A stretch of 64,000 nucleotides of DNA, from positions 62,001 through 126,000 of the forward strand of contig NZ_VTUZ01000029.1 in the NCBI RefSeq assembly GCF_008369935.1, read 5' to 3'. The notes below the pieces were generated by a model. It was not told the DNA's origin. It did not search any database and saw nothing but the letters and a program-made list of their open reading frames with translations. Below are positions 17,177 through 25,888 of this stretch, piece by piece; within the stretch, counting starts at the first letter, position 1; every line of letters begins with the position of its first letter. Made by a program: the position numbers and the translations under genes. Source of the DNA: Paraburkholderia panacisoli (GTDB lineage Bacteria; Pseudomonadota; Gammaproteobacteria; Burkholderiales; Burkholderiaceae).

Positions 17177-18528
17177 GTTCCATTGCCGCCGCGTTCGCGC
17201 AGGGCCTTCACCAACTGGCGCAGCGTCCGTTGCCGGATCACGTCGCGCGCGAAGCCGGGCGCTCGCTCATCAACGTGATCGGAACGTCGATCGGCGCGTG
17301 CAAGCATCCGGGCGTCGCTGCGATTGTCGCGGCCGCCCGCGAACTGGGCGTCGCCGAAACGGCACCGGTGCCGGGACGCGCCGAACGTGTCGACAGCCAT
17401 TTCTCCGCGCTGGCGACCGGCTTCGCGGGCCACCTCGACGATTTCGACGACACCCATCTCGTCACCGTGATCCACCCGGCCGCGTCGGTGTTCGCGGTGC
17501 TGACCGCGCTCGCGCCCGACACGCGTCCGAGCGGCGCGCTGGCGCTGCGCGCGTTCGCGCTCGGCTGCGAGGCGCAGTTGCGGGTCGGCGTATCGATCTC
17601 ACCGGAACACTATGACCGGGGCTGGCATATCACCGGCACGTGCGGTGTGATCGGCTGCGCGGTGACCGCGGCGCTGCTGCTCGGCTTCGATCAAGCGACT
17701 CTGGCCCAAGCCGTTTCGATTGCCGCTTCGATGTTCGTCGGGCAACGCGAGGCGTTCGGCACGATGACCAAGCCTTATCACCCGGGCAAGGCCGCCGCGA
17801 ACGGCATTGCCGCCGCGCGGCTCGCGCAGCGGGGCGCGCGCGCGGCGGCGGATATCTTCGAAGCGCCGGGCGGTTACTCGCACTCGCTGTCGACCCGGGT
17901 CGACTTCGCGCAGATGAACGGCGAGTTCGGCGAGCGTTGGGAGTTGCTCTTCAATACCTACAAGCCATATCCGTGCGGGATCGTCGCGCATCCGGCCATC
18001 GACGGCGGTCTCGCGCTCGCCACGCGAATCGACGACGTGGCTTCGATCGAGACCATCACGCTGCGCTGCCATCCGCTCGTGCCCGAACTGATGGGCAACC
18101 CGCAGCCGAAGGACGGTCTGCAGGCACGCTTCAGTGCGATTCACGGCGTCGCGGCGGCGCTCTGCGACCGGCAGGTGGGCCTCGCGCAATACGAGGATCA
18201 GCGCGTGGTGCGCGACGACGTCCGCGCGCTGCGCGCGAAAACGACGCTCGCACCGGATGCGTCGGTGCAGCGCGACGAAGTGTTCATCGAGGTGCGGCTC
18301 CATGACGGCTCGACTTTCGCGCATCACGTCGAGCATGCGCGCGGCAGCCTCGCGCGCCCGCTCACCGACGATGAACTGATGGACAAGGTCCGCCTGCTGG
18401 TGGACCCGCACTTGGGCAATCACGCCGCCGCGCGGCTCGCGGCCATCGTCGAAGGACTCGATGCCGCGACCAATCTCGACGCGCTGTTCTCGCTCTGTAC
18501 TTCGAACAAGGAATTGAATCATGCATAA
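17173..18528 (+). CDS. MmgE/PrpD family protein 1
   Basis: The 451-residue protein is a full-length MmgE/PrpD member, the fold of 2-methylcitrate dehydratase and cis-aconitate decarboxylase. Visible marks are GHLDDFDDTH near residue 80 (active-site Asp/His stretch), MTKPYHPGKAAANG near residue 198, and KPYPCGIVAHPAIDG near residue 268. It has no signal peptide, so it is cytosolic. The reaction is likely dehydration, decarboxylation or isomerisation of a tricarboxylate-like acid; which one cannot be read. The start overlaps the MFS stop (ATGA), with a GGAG site just upstream, indicating coupling. Confidence 0.9.
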   Translation: MSSIAAAFAQGLHQLAQRPLPDHVAREAGRSLINVIGTSIGACKHPGVAAIVAAARELGVAETAPVPGRAERVDSHFSALATGFAGHLDDFDDTHLVTVIHPAASVFAVLTALAPDTRPSGALALRAFALGCEAQLRVGVSISPEHYDRGWHITGTCGVIGCAVTAALLLGFDQATLAQAVSIAASMFVGQREAFGTMTKPYHPGKAAANGIAAARLAQRGARAAADIFEAPGGYSHSLSTRVDFAQMNGEFGERWELLFNTYKPYPCGIVAHPAIDGGLALATRIDDVASIETITLRCHPLVPELMGNPQPKDGLQARFSAIHGVAAALCDRQVGLAQYEDQRVVRDDVRALRAKTTLAPDASVQRDEVFIEVRLHDGSTFAHHVEHARGSLARPLTDDELMDKVRLLVDPHLGNHAAARLAAIVEGLDAATNLDALFSLCTSNKELNHA

Positions 18529-19255
18529 CCCCGCCGCTCAGTCCGCCGTGTCCGATGCGCTTGTCGGATTCGCCGCCATCCCGTTGATGGATCAGCGCGC
18601 GCAGTTCATTGCCAGACAGACTGTGCGCGAAGCACGGGAGCGCAGCGCCACTGCCGGCGATGCCGGGCGCGAACTCACCGCGCTGCTGCAATCGCAAGGC
18701 CATGTGCCGAACGACACGCGCGTGCGCGCGTGGGTGCTCGGCGCGACCCTCGCCAGGCGTGCGCCGGCTTCGACGGCGACGCCCGTTCTGGCGGCGGTGA
18801 TCGCGATGGGCGACGAGCTCGCGGCCTCCGATGACGAGATCGCAGCGGCGGCCGCCGTCGGTATCGAAGCGGCGGCGCGGATTCTTGCCGCCGTCGATAG
18901 CGACGAGTTCCGCGCGCGCTGGAACGTGGCGTCCGCCGTCGGCATTCTCGGCGCGGCGCTGGCGCTCGCACGTCTGCACAAGCTCGATCAGACGCGCACG
19001 CGTCACGCGCTCGGCATTGCGGCGACCCAGGCGGCGGGACTCGCGCGCAACCAGGGTGAGGCGCTGGCCGCGATCGAAACCGGCAAGGCCGCCGCCGATG
19101 CGATCGAAGCCACGCTGCTCGCCAAACATGGCTTCACCAGCGCGCCCGCGTCGATCGATGGCCGCCGGGGGTTCGCGGCCTTGATGGCTTACCGGTTCGA
19201 TGTGGCGTCGATCACCGACGGGCTCGGCACGCGCTGGGTGTCGATGAACTTTTGA
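18521..19255 (+). CDS. MmgE/PrpD family protein 2, short form
   Basis: The 244-residue product resembles only part of the helical MmgE/PrpD domain (AVGIEAAARILAAV, WNVASAVGILGAALALARL, GIAATQAAGLARNQGEALAA). It lacks the GHxDDxDD active-site stretch and the C-terminal alpha/beta lid seen in the first gene, and is about half the usual 450-500 residues. It overlaps the preceding gene by eight bases, so it is likely translated. It may be an accessory subunit of protein 1 or a decaying copy; the uninterrupted frame favours a real protein. Confidence 0.75.
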   Translation: MHNPAAQSAVSDALVGFAAIPLMDQRAQFIARQTVREARERSATAGDAGRELTALLQSQGHVPNDTRVRAWVLGATLARRAPASTATPVLAAVIAMGDELAASDDEIAAAAAVGIEAAARILAAVDSDEFRARWNVASAVGILGAALALARLHKLDQTRTRHALGIAATQAAGLARNQGEALAAIETGKAAADAIEATLLAKHGFTSAPASIDGRRGFAALMAYRFDVASITDGLGTRWVSMNF

Positions 19256-19357
19256 TTGAACCGACGGCGCGCGTAATGAGTCGACGGAATGCGCCGCGAC
19301 CCATACGCGCGCCGCCTCGCCCGTCCAACTGATTATCCAGAACAACAAGGAATCTGC

Positions 19358-20809
19358 ATGTCCGAGTGTCACATGCTGGCGCGCCGCCGCGTGCTTCAAT
19401 CGGTCGGCGCCATCGCCGCCCTGACGCTGTCTCCTACCCGCCTCTTCGCCGCCGACAGTGTCGACGTGACCGGCCAGCTCGCGCGCTACATGGTATCGGC
19501 ACGCAGCAACCCGCTCCCCGACCCGGTCGTGCTCGCGTGCAAGCATCGCATTCTCGACACCTTCGGCGCGATGGTGTCCGGTTCCCGCATGAAACCGGGC
19601 ACGATGGCGGTGAACTACGTTCGCGGACTCGGCGGCGAGCCGCAAGCCTCGGTGGTCGGCGCGCCGTTTCGCACCACGGCGATCAACGCCGCGCTCGCCA
19701 ACGCGATGTGCGCGCACTCCGACGAAACCGACGACTTCGAGCCCGTCACCAAGGCCCATCCTGGCAGCTCGGTCGTGCCGGCCGCGCTGGCGCTGGCCGA
19801 ACGCGAAGGCAGCAGCGGCGAAGCGCTGATTCGCGCGGTCACGCTCGGCTACGACATGGCCTGCCGTCTGCTAATGGCGCTCGGGCCGGATCTGGTGCGC
19901 GGCACGCATCGCAGCGCCGAGGGCACCGCGTCCACTTTCGGCGCGCTCGGCGCCGCGGCGTCGCTCGCGCAACTGGATGAACTGCGGATGCGCTACGCGA
20001 TCTCCTATTCCGCGCAGCAGGTATCGGGCTTGTGGAGCTGGGTGAAGGACAAGGACCACATCGAAAAGGCATTCGACTTCGCGGGCATGGGCGCGCGCAA
20101 CGGCGTGACGGCGGTCGACATGGTGCAGGCCGGTCTCACCGGCGTCTACGATGTGCTCGACGGCACCAACAATCTGTTCATCGCGTTATCGACCAGTCCG
20201 AAGCCGCAAGCAATGCTCGACGGACTCGGCAGCCGCTTCTACGTCACCGAGACGGCGATCAAGACGTACTCCGTCGGCTATCCGATCCAGTCGCCGCTCG
20301 ACGCGTTGCTGACACTGCGCAAGCAATACGGACTCACCCCGGACAACGTGCGCAGCATCGTCGTGAAAATTCCCACCGACGCCGAGGGCATAGTCGGCGA
20401 CAGCGCGATGCCCGACGTCAATTGCCAGCATCTCGTGGCGCTCGCGCTCGTCAAAGGAGCGGTGTCGTTCGCCGACAGTCACGATGTCGCGCTGATGCAC
20501 GACCCGCGCATTGTCGCGCAGCGCGCGAAGGTCACCGTGACGCCGGACGCCGCGTTGATGGACCCGGCCGCACCGCGTGGCGCGATTGTCGAAGTCACGC
20601 TGACCGATGGCCGCAAGGTCGATCACTTCACTAAATTCCCGCCGGGTACGAAAGAAAACCCGTTGAATACCGAAGCGGTCAATGCGAAGGCGCGCGACTT
20701 GATGGCGCCGGTGCTTGGCGCGCGAAAGACCGATCAGCTTATCGATCGGATCAACACACTGGAGAGCGTGGACAACGTTCGGCAGTTGCGTCCGTTGTTC
20801 ACGATTTGA
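19358..20809 (+). CDS. MmgE/PrpD family protein 3 with Tat-like signal
   Basis: The 483-residue protein has the full MmgE/PrpD domain: CAHSDETDDFEP near residue 105 (active-site stretch), GTHRSAEGTASTFGALGAA, and TYSVGYPIQSPLDAL. Unlike typical members it starts with a signal (ARRRVLQSVGAIAALTL, then LFAADS) that looks like a twin-arginine or general export signal with a cleavage site after residue 31 or so. That would place it in the periplasm. The ATG at 19358 follows AAGGA; an upstream frame to 19289 lacks a site. It lies 102 bases after protein 2 and probably shares the GntR-controlled transcript. Confidence 0.87.
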   Translation: MSECHMLARRRVLQSVGAIAALTLSPTRLFAADSVDVTGQLARYMVSARSNPLPDPVVLACKHRILDTFGAMVSGSRMKPGTMAVNYVRGLGGEPQASVVGAPFRTTAINAALANAMCAHSDETDDFEPVTKAHPGSSVVPAALALAEREGSSGEALIRAVTLGYDMACRLLMALGPDLVRGTHRSAEGTASTFGALGAAASLAQLDELRMRYAISYSAQQVSGLWSWVKDKDHIEKAFDFAGMGARNGVTAVDMVQAGLTGVYDVLDGTNNLFIALSTSPKPQAMLDGLGSRFYVTETAIKTYSVGYPIQSPLDALLTLRKQYGLTPDNVRSIVVKIPTDAEGIVGDSAMPDVNCQHLVALALVKGAVSFADSHDVALMHDPRIVAQRAKVTVTPDAALMDPAAPRGAIVEVTLTDGRKVDHFTKFPPGTKENPLNTEAVNAKARDLMAPVLGARKTDQLIDRINTLESVDNVRQLRPLFTI

Positions 20810-20899
20810 TTCGCCAGCGCGCGATGCGCAGCGGTGAGCCGGCGCGTGTGGCGAGAAGATCGCAACGAATCTTGCCACCGCTGCCGCGCCCTGAATGCG

Positions 20900-20940
20900 C
20901 GAATGGCCTGCTTCACCATGCGGCGAAAACAGGCCATTCG
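20900..20940. terminator. Inverted repeat after the MmgE/PrpD cluster
   Basis: CGAATGGCCTG (20900-20910) and CAGGCCATTCG (20930-20940) form a perfect 11-bp stem with a 19-base loop, 90 bases after the PrpD-3 stop. No clear T-run follows, so it may work only weakly as a terminator or stabilise the transcript end. Confidence 0.4.
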
Positions 20941-20960
20941 TGTTCGATGCGAATTGATCC

Positions 20961-20983
20961 GGCGCGAGCCGAGGGCTCGCGCC
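20961..20983 (-). terminator. GC-rich hairpin after the DUF4148 gene
   Basis: GGCGCGAGCC and GGCTCGCGCC form a perfect 10-bp stem with a three-base loop, nine bases past the DUF4148 stop codon. It is the likely transcript end of that minus-strand gene, although the T-run expected of a classical terminator is missing. Confidence 0.5.
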
Positions 20984-20991
20984 GCGCCCGA

Positions 20992-21318
20992 TTAGCGAGC
21001 GTAGCTGACGACCGGAGCCGAGTACGAACTCGACGCGGAATCCGCACGGCCTCCTGCCTGCGACGAACCATTGGCGGCCGACCCATAGCCGCTGGTTTGC
21101 GCAACGTTGTTTTGAGCCGCGACACGCGCTTCGGCCGCTTGAATGTCTGCCGGGTAGTTGTAGTTGTCCCCGGTGGCCGGGTTATAGCCGGCCTTTTCCA
21201 GTTGCACCAGCTCCGATCGCACTTGAGCGCGCGTCACCGGTTGGCTGGATTGAGCAAACGCGGCGAGCGGGGCGGTAATGAGAGCGGCGATAACGGCGGC
21301 TTCGATCAGCGACTTCAT
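20992..21318 (-). CDS. DUF4148 small secreted protein
   Basis: The 108-residue protein has a signal peptide (KSLIEAAVIAALITAPLAAFA, cut before QSS) and the DUF4148 core: VTRAQVRSELVQLEKAGYNP, then a PADIQAAEARVAAQ stretch. The tail is Ser/Gly/Ala-rich. This family is abundant in Burkholderiaceae and of unknown role; members are periplasmic and often respond to stress. The ATG at 21318 has a GGAGGT site; a longer frame by five codons starts upstream of that site and is less likely. It stands alone. Confidence 0.88.
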   Translation of the reverse strand: MKSLIEAAVIAALITAPLAAFAQSSQPVTRAQVRSELVQLEKAGYNPATGDNYNYPADIQAAEARVAAQNNVAQTSGYGSAANGSSQAGGRADSASSSYSAPVVSYAR

Positions 21319-21606
21319 GGTTACAACCTCCATAGATTGCTTTGCACGGTGCTGGAGACTTGTTGTGTCCCGCAGCGAATGAAAACAGTCTAGGAGTCCG
21401 AGTATCTAGGGTAAACCCCTAATTCACGAATTAACTCTTGCGTTATCCGTGCTTAATCCCGTTTCGATATGAACGATCGTGCTTTAATTGCATCATTTCA
21501 TGCAGATATCGCCGCCGATGTCGTGGGCTAAACTCGTAGCGCACGCCGAGGCATCGCCCGCGCAATGCGCCACGGCCCCGCAGTTCAACCGACGAGACCA
21601 CCGCCC

Positions 21607-22092
21607 ATGCCCCAGCCTGCCGTTCTGCCCTCGTACCAGGACACCGTGCGCGCTGAATGGGTCGACTACAACGGTCACTTGCGCGACGCGTTCTATATGC
21701 TGATTTTCAGCTTCGCGACCGATGTGCTGATCGACCTGATCGGTTTGCCCGACGCGGTGCGCACGGCGCGCCGCCGCTCTATCTACACGCTCGAAGCGCA
21801 TCTCAACTATCTGCACGAGATCAAGGAAGGCGCACAGGTTCGCGTCGACATGCGCGTGCTCGGGCACGATGCGAAGCGCCTGCATCTGTATCTCGAGATG
21901 TTCAGCGGGCATCACGGCGAGCCCGTGGCCGCCGGCGAGCAGATGTTGCTGCATGTCGATACCAGCGGCCCGCGCGCCGTCGCATTCGACCACGACGTCG
22001 CGGCTCGGGTGCGCGAATTCGCCGACGCGCATGCCGCGCTGCCGCCGGCAAGATTCGCGGGGCGCGTGATCGGTCTGCGCGCCGCAACGTAA
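21607..22092 (+). CDS. Hot-dog-fold acyl-CoA thioesterase
   Basis: The 161-residue protein is a 4HBT-type thioesterase with the catalytic stretch EWVDYNGHLRDAFY near residue 18, the form seen in the thioesterase domain attached to carnitine dehydrogenase and in betainyl-CoA thioesterase. A HLNYLHEIKEGAQV segment follows. It hydrolyses acyl-CoA esters in the cytosol; a quaternary-ammonium acyl-CoA is a possible substrate but not shown. The ATG at 21607 best matches the family start. It is followed after 16 bases by an esterase gene on the same strand, so the two probably form a small operon. Confidence 0.85.
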   Translation: MPQPAVLPSYQDTVRAEWVDYNGHLRDAFYMLIFSFATDVLIDLIGLPDAVRTARRRSIYTLEAHLNYLHEIKEGAQVRVDMRVLGHDAKRLHLYLEMFSGHHGEPVAAGEQMLLHVDTSGPRAVAFDHDVAARVREFADAHAALPPARFAGRVIGLRAAT

Positions 22093-22108
22093 CGCAATCG
22101 GAGTGGAC

Positions 22109-23059
22109 ATGCTTGAAGCGGAAATTGCCGCATTCGTCGAAAAGGCCACCGCGATCTATCCCGCGCATACCACGCCATTGACGCCGCCTGAACAGCGCGC
22201 ACTGTACGACCGCTACGCGGCGATGCTGACTCCGCCGCTGCCGGATGAAATCACGGTGCAGGACGCCGGGCTGCGGTCCGGTGCGGGTCATGAGATCGCG
22301 CTGCGGCTTTACCGGTCTCGTGCAAAGACACGCGAAGACGTGCGCGGCACCGTGCTGTATTTTCACGGCGGCGGCTTCGTACTCGGATCGCTGAACAGTC
22401 ATCAGATGGTGACCGCGCGCCTTGCCGCCGACACCGGGCTCGACGTGGTCGCGGTCGACTACCGTCTGGCGCCCGAACACCGCGCGCCGGCTGCGCATGA
22501 CGATTGCCTGGAAGTGACGCGCGCCGCGTTGAACGGACGCTTGCCGTTCGACCTGCTCGACAACGCCGCGCTGCAACTGGCCGGCGACAGTGCCGGCGGC
22601 ACGCTGGCGGCCAGCGTCGCGATGCGGCTGCGTGACGAAGGCATTCAACGCGTGCGCGGATTGGCGCTGGTGTATCCGATGCTCGGCACCGATCCTCAAC
22701 CGCCGGCACGCGACACCGAAGCGCATGCACCGATGCTGACACTCGTCGACGTGCATACGTTCCGCGATCTGTATTGGGGCAAGGGCGACTCCGCGTCGTA
22801 CCCCTTATGGACGATCCCGCTCGACGCGGCGCGCTTCGACGGCCTGCCGCCGACGCTGGCGATCGGCGCGGAGCACGATCCGTTGAGGGACGATGCGCGC
22901 GTGTTCGTCGAGCGTATCAACGCAGCCGGTGGACACGCGCAATTGCGGATCGGCACCGGACTCGTGCATGGATGTTGGCGCGCGCTTGAATCGAGTCCCG
23001 GCGTGCAGGCAATGCATCGGCAAGTGTGCGATTTTCTGGCCGCGCAGGCTCGGGGCTAG
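22109..23059 (+). CDS. Alpha/beta-hydrolase of the hormone-sensitive-lipase group
   Basis: The 316-residue esterase has the HSL-type oxyanion motif FHGGGFVLGS near residue 85, the nucleophile elbow GDSAGG near residue 157, the acid in AEHDPLRDDA and the catalytic His in LVHGCW. It hydrolyses short-chain esters in the cytosol. A GGAGTG site precedes the ATG at 22109; a GTG two codons upstream is in frame. It follows the thioesterase gene by 16 bases. Confidence 0.92.
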   Translation: MLEAEIAAFVEKATAIYPAHTTPLTPPEQRALYDRYAAMLTPPLPDEITVQDAGLRSGAGHEIALRLYRSRAKTREDVRGTVLYFHGGGFVLGSLNSHQMVTARLAADTGLDVVAVDYRLAPEHRAPAAHDDCLEVTRAALNGRLPFDLLDNAALQLAGDSAGGTLAASVAMRLRDEGIQRVRGLALVYPMLGTDPQPPARDTEAHAPMLTLVDVHTFRDLYWGKGDSASYPLWTIPLDAARFDGLPPTLAIGAEHDPLRDDARVFVERINAAGGHAQLRIGTGLVHGCWRALESSPGVQAMHRQVCDFLAAQARG

Positions 23060-23201
23060 GCTGCGTCAGCACGTGGTCGGTCTGAAGCTGGAGAGCCTGA
23101 AGGAACGCTTTTGCGTACGCCTTTTTTGCGCGTTCCTATTCCCCGCATGGACTTCGAACCGCATGCCCGTCAACATCGAACGGCCGCCCCCGCCTCGGGC
23201 T

Positions 23202-23489
23202 TCAAGACCGACGCGCAAAACGCGTCGGCGTTCTGGGGTGCGCGCGGTCGGCCGGGGTGCCGGGTTTCGGCAGCCGTATCGTGAAGGTGGTATGCGCGCC
23301 GCGCATCGAACTGCATTTGATACTGCCGCCCAACAGCACCGCCGCGCGACGGCCGAACGTCAGTCCCACGCCCGTGCAGCTTACATGCCGCCTGGTCGAA
23401 AAGAACGCGTCGAAAATAAACGTGACGAGCACGTACAGGCCGAACACCACGAACAGCGCCGACACGAAAACAGCTGGAATGGCGTACAT
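23202..23489 (-). pseudogene. Histidine kinase with large internal deletion
   Basis: The 95-residue frame joins a hydrophobic N-terminal helix (MYAIPAVFVSALFVVFGLYV, like the first helix of multi-spanning sensor kinases) to the extreme C-terminus of a HATPase domain: IFDAFFSTRRH, TGVGLTFGRRAAVLLGG, and HTTFTIRLP. Everything between, including the phospho-accepting histidine and N-box, is missing. Full kinases of this type have 350-450 residues. It lies 23 bases after a response regulator on the same strand, which therefore seems to have lost its partner. A small membrane protein could still be made. Confidence 0.7.
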
Positions 23490-23512
23490 GTGGCCCTAAG
23501 CGTCAGCCAGCT

Positions 23513-24475
23513 TCAGCGATTGCGCTCGTTCCGCCATTGCGAAAAGGCCACGAGATCCAGACCCACCTCGTCCGGGTCGATACGGGTCCAGCCATAGAAC
23601 GCGTCGTCCCAGCCTGGGATGCCGCGCGGCGTCAGCTTCCTGACCTCCATCCCGCCACGGTAGGCGAGGTCCGGCCAGAACAGCGGCATCACCTCGCGCA
23701 CGGCCAGTTGCCTCAACAATTCGGCCGGGCCGCCCTCGTCGGCCACGATCTCGCCCTGCGAAATCCAGTCGTTCTCGGCCCACGCGACGAACACGCTCGG
23801 CTTGCCGTCGCGGTCGAACATCAGAATCGCGTTCTGCTCCGGACGCCAGTAGTACTCGACGATGTCTTCTGCGGCCACCACCTCGTCGATCACCTTGCGC
23901 GTGCGCGGATCACAATACGTCATGCCGTTTTCGCCGAGCGCCAGCCAGCCTGATTCCGAACAATGCCGGTTCTTGGCGTCCTTCAGAAAGTGGACCAGCC
24001 GGTTGGCCGAATCCGCTTCCGTCTTCCTCAGATACAGATCGACGATGCCGGCATTGAAGGCCTTGACCGCGACGGTCTCGTTCGCGACCCCGGTCAACAG
24101 CACTTTCGCGCAGCGCAGGTGCGCAATCGAAGAGAGGAATTCGACGCCGCTCATGCCCGGCATGTCGTAATCCACGACGACCGCGGCGACTTCTTCGAAG
24201 CGGGAAGGCCGCGCGACGATATCGCGCTCGGCCGAGGTTTCGACGAACCGCTCGACGCCCGGCTCGCTCAGGCAAACCGACGCCGACGCGAACTCCAGCG
24301 AATTCTCGCGCGCATGCTGGCGGATATAGCCGAGCGCAGTTTGCGGCCGCGTGAAGAACAGATTGGTAAAAGTGTCCGGAAAGAAGCGGCGCAGCGCATT
24401 CAGGTAACTTTCGTTGTCGTCGACGAAAACAACGGTTGCCGGATAAAAAACAGGTGGTCGAATAAAGTTGTTCAT
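23513..24475 (-). CDS. Response regulator with unrecognised C-terminal domain
   Basis: The 320-residue protein has a receiver-like domain: VVFVDDNESYLNALRRFFP at residues 13-31, VVDYDMPGMSGVEFL (phospho-acceptor Asp) and VLLTGVANE. An insertion of about 45 residues separates the first and third strands, making the receiver longer than usual. The C-terminal half (about residues 170-320; CDPRTRKVIDEVVAAEDI, then WISQGEIV) is not a DNA-binding domain I recognise. It was probably the partner of the deleted histidine kinase just downstream. The start at 24475 is chosen by alignment to the receiver; the ribosome site is weak. Confidence 0.8.
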   Translation of the reverse strand: MNNFIRPPVFYPATVVFVDDNESYLNALRRFFPDTFTNLFFTRPQTALGYIRQHARENSLEFASASVCLSEPGVERFVETSAERDIVARPSRFEEVAAVVVDYDMPGMSGVEFLSSIAHLRCAKVLLTGVANETVAVKAFNAGIVDLYLRKTEADSANRLVHFLKDAKNRHCSESGWLALGENGMTYCDPRTRKVIDEVVAAEDIVEYYWRPEQNAILMFDRDGKPSVFVAWAENDWISQGEIVADEGGPAELLRQLAVREVMPLFWPDLAYRGGMEVRKLTPRGIPGWDDAFYGWTRIDPDEVGLDLVAFSQWRNERNR

Positions 24476-25018
24476 ATTTTCACGTGGATCTTCACGCCGC
24501 CGCTGTGGCACCCCCAAGGCAGCAGGCAAACCAGCGAAAAGGCGTGACCGCGCAACATACCTCGGCGCGACAGCCCCCGGGCTTACGGCACGAGCGAATC
24601 TTCGCCGTGAGCCGCATTGTCAGCGCGTTGTGGTTGGCATTGCCGGCCACTGCCTGTTCTTATGGGGACACGCCGGCACGCCGCGTGCTGTTTTTATGCG
24701 CCGCCTCGTCGAACGCTGGCTGCCTGGCCGAACTCCCGCTGAAACGTATAGTACAGGCTATAAGCAACAACAGCACAAACTGGCGTTGCATTGCAACACC
24801 GCGTGCGAATCAGACGTGGCAGATTAAATTGGGGCGAATTGAAGAAGAATCGCCGCGCATGCAACGAACGGCGATCGACACGGCGGTGCGCGCGACCTGG
24901 CCCGTTCAAGGTGCATTCAGATATCAGACATCGTTAGCGCACGGCGCGGGCGGCTCGCATGGGAGCTGTCGGTTTATCATAGATTTATTGCAGCTTTCAA
25001 CGATTCGTTGGTTTAAAT
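24476..25018. other. Intergenic stretch, no gene seen
   Basis: The 543 bases between the divergent response regulator and the proline/alanine-rich protein show no frame with protein-like composition. The last 100 bases before 25019 are A/T-rich and likely hold the promoter of the next gene. I see no strong repeats or hairpins. Confidence 0.5.
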
Positions 25019-25819
25019 ATGACGAATACCGGCAAGGTATTGATAATCGGCCTGCTCGTGGTTGACCTGGGCATCGCCGGTTATTTACTTTTTCCGAAAG
25101 ACGAGCGGCCACCGGCCGCCACCGGCGCGGTGACTGGCATCGCCGACGCCATGACGGCGGCCAAGGTTGATTCGCGAGCCGGCGAGTCTCATGTGGTGGC
25201 CGGCACTGTGGTTCCAACCACGCCGTCTGCCGGCTCGGAGCAGCTCGCAATGGCGCCGCCGCCGCGGCCGATTACCATTGCGCCAGTCGCACCTCCTGCG
25301 CCGGCTGCACCGGTTGCGCAACCTGCGCCAGTCGCCCCCGCTGCGCCAGTTGCACCGGTTGCGCAACCTGCGCCGGTCGCCCCTGCCGCCCCTGCCGCCC
25401 CTGCCGCCCCCGCAGTACCGGCCGCGCCAGCCGTGACGGTCGCGGGTCCTACAGCGGCGCCCGTCGCGCCTGCCGCGAATAAAGCGGGAGCGCGCCCCGC
25501 GAACAACACGTTCGCGTCAGGCAAAATCAAAGTCCAACAACAAACCGCTCAGGCAAAGCCGAAACCAGTGCTGCGGACCGCGCAGACTCGCGGGCAGAAG
25601 CGGGACGAATCGCACCGCAACGGCGCGAATTCGCTATCGGCGGCGATGACCGCGCAACTCGTCAGGGAATCCGCCAAGCCCGACCCGTCGCTGCCGATGC
25701 CGCCGATGAGCCGCAGCGGCCCGAGCGGCCGGGGCTCGAATCCGGTCGCTGCGGCGATGACCGATCAGCTGGTCAGGGAGTCCTCGAAAGTGACTCCCCC
25801 GCAATACGACAAGCACTAA
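25019..25819 (+). CDS. Membrane-anchored Ala/Pro-rich protein
   Basis: The 266-residue protein starts with one membrane helix (KVLIIGLLVVDLGIAGYLLF, residues 6-25) and continues, presumably in the periplasm, with a proline/alanine low-complexity stretch (about 85-160, with repeated APVAPAAP and VAQPAPVA units). A basic region follows, and then two copies of an AAMTxQLVRES motif near residues 205 and 240. It has no recognised enzyme domain; the Pro/Ala stretch resembles envelope-spanning linkers as in TonB. The ribosome site is weak, but codon use and the clear membrane helix support a real gene. Function unknown. Confidence 0.75.
   Translation: MTNTGKVLIIGLLVVDLGIAGYLLFPKDERPPAATGAVTGIADAMTAAKVDSRAGESHVVAGTVVPTTPSAGSEQLAMAPPPRPITIAPVAPPAPAAPVAQPAPVAPAAPVAPVAQPAPVAPAAPAAPAAPAVPAAPAVTVAGPTAAPVAPAANKAGARPANNTFASGKIKVQQQTAQAKPKPVLRTAQTRGQKRDESHRNGANSLSAAMTAQLVRESAKPDPSLPMPPMSRSGPSGRGSNPVAAAMTDQLVRESSKVTPPQYDKH
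25258..25440 (+). repeat. Pro/Ala-coding low-complexity repeat
   Basis: Short direct repeats of GCGCCxGTCGC/CCTGCCGCC type encode the proline/alanine stretch of the surrounding gene. Near-identical copies of GTTGCGCAACCTGCGCC occur about 50 bases apart, and CCTGCCGCC is repeated in tandem near 25380-25410. Such repeats can change length by slippage. Confidence 0.6.
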
Positions 25820-25888
25820 ACACTGACGAGGCGCGCGAACGCGGCTCGCATTTCAGGCGCATGCTTCACGCGCATTCATGCCGGGCAG

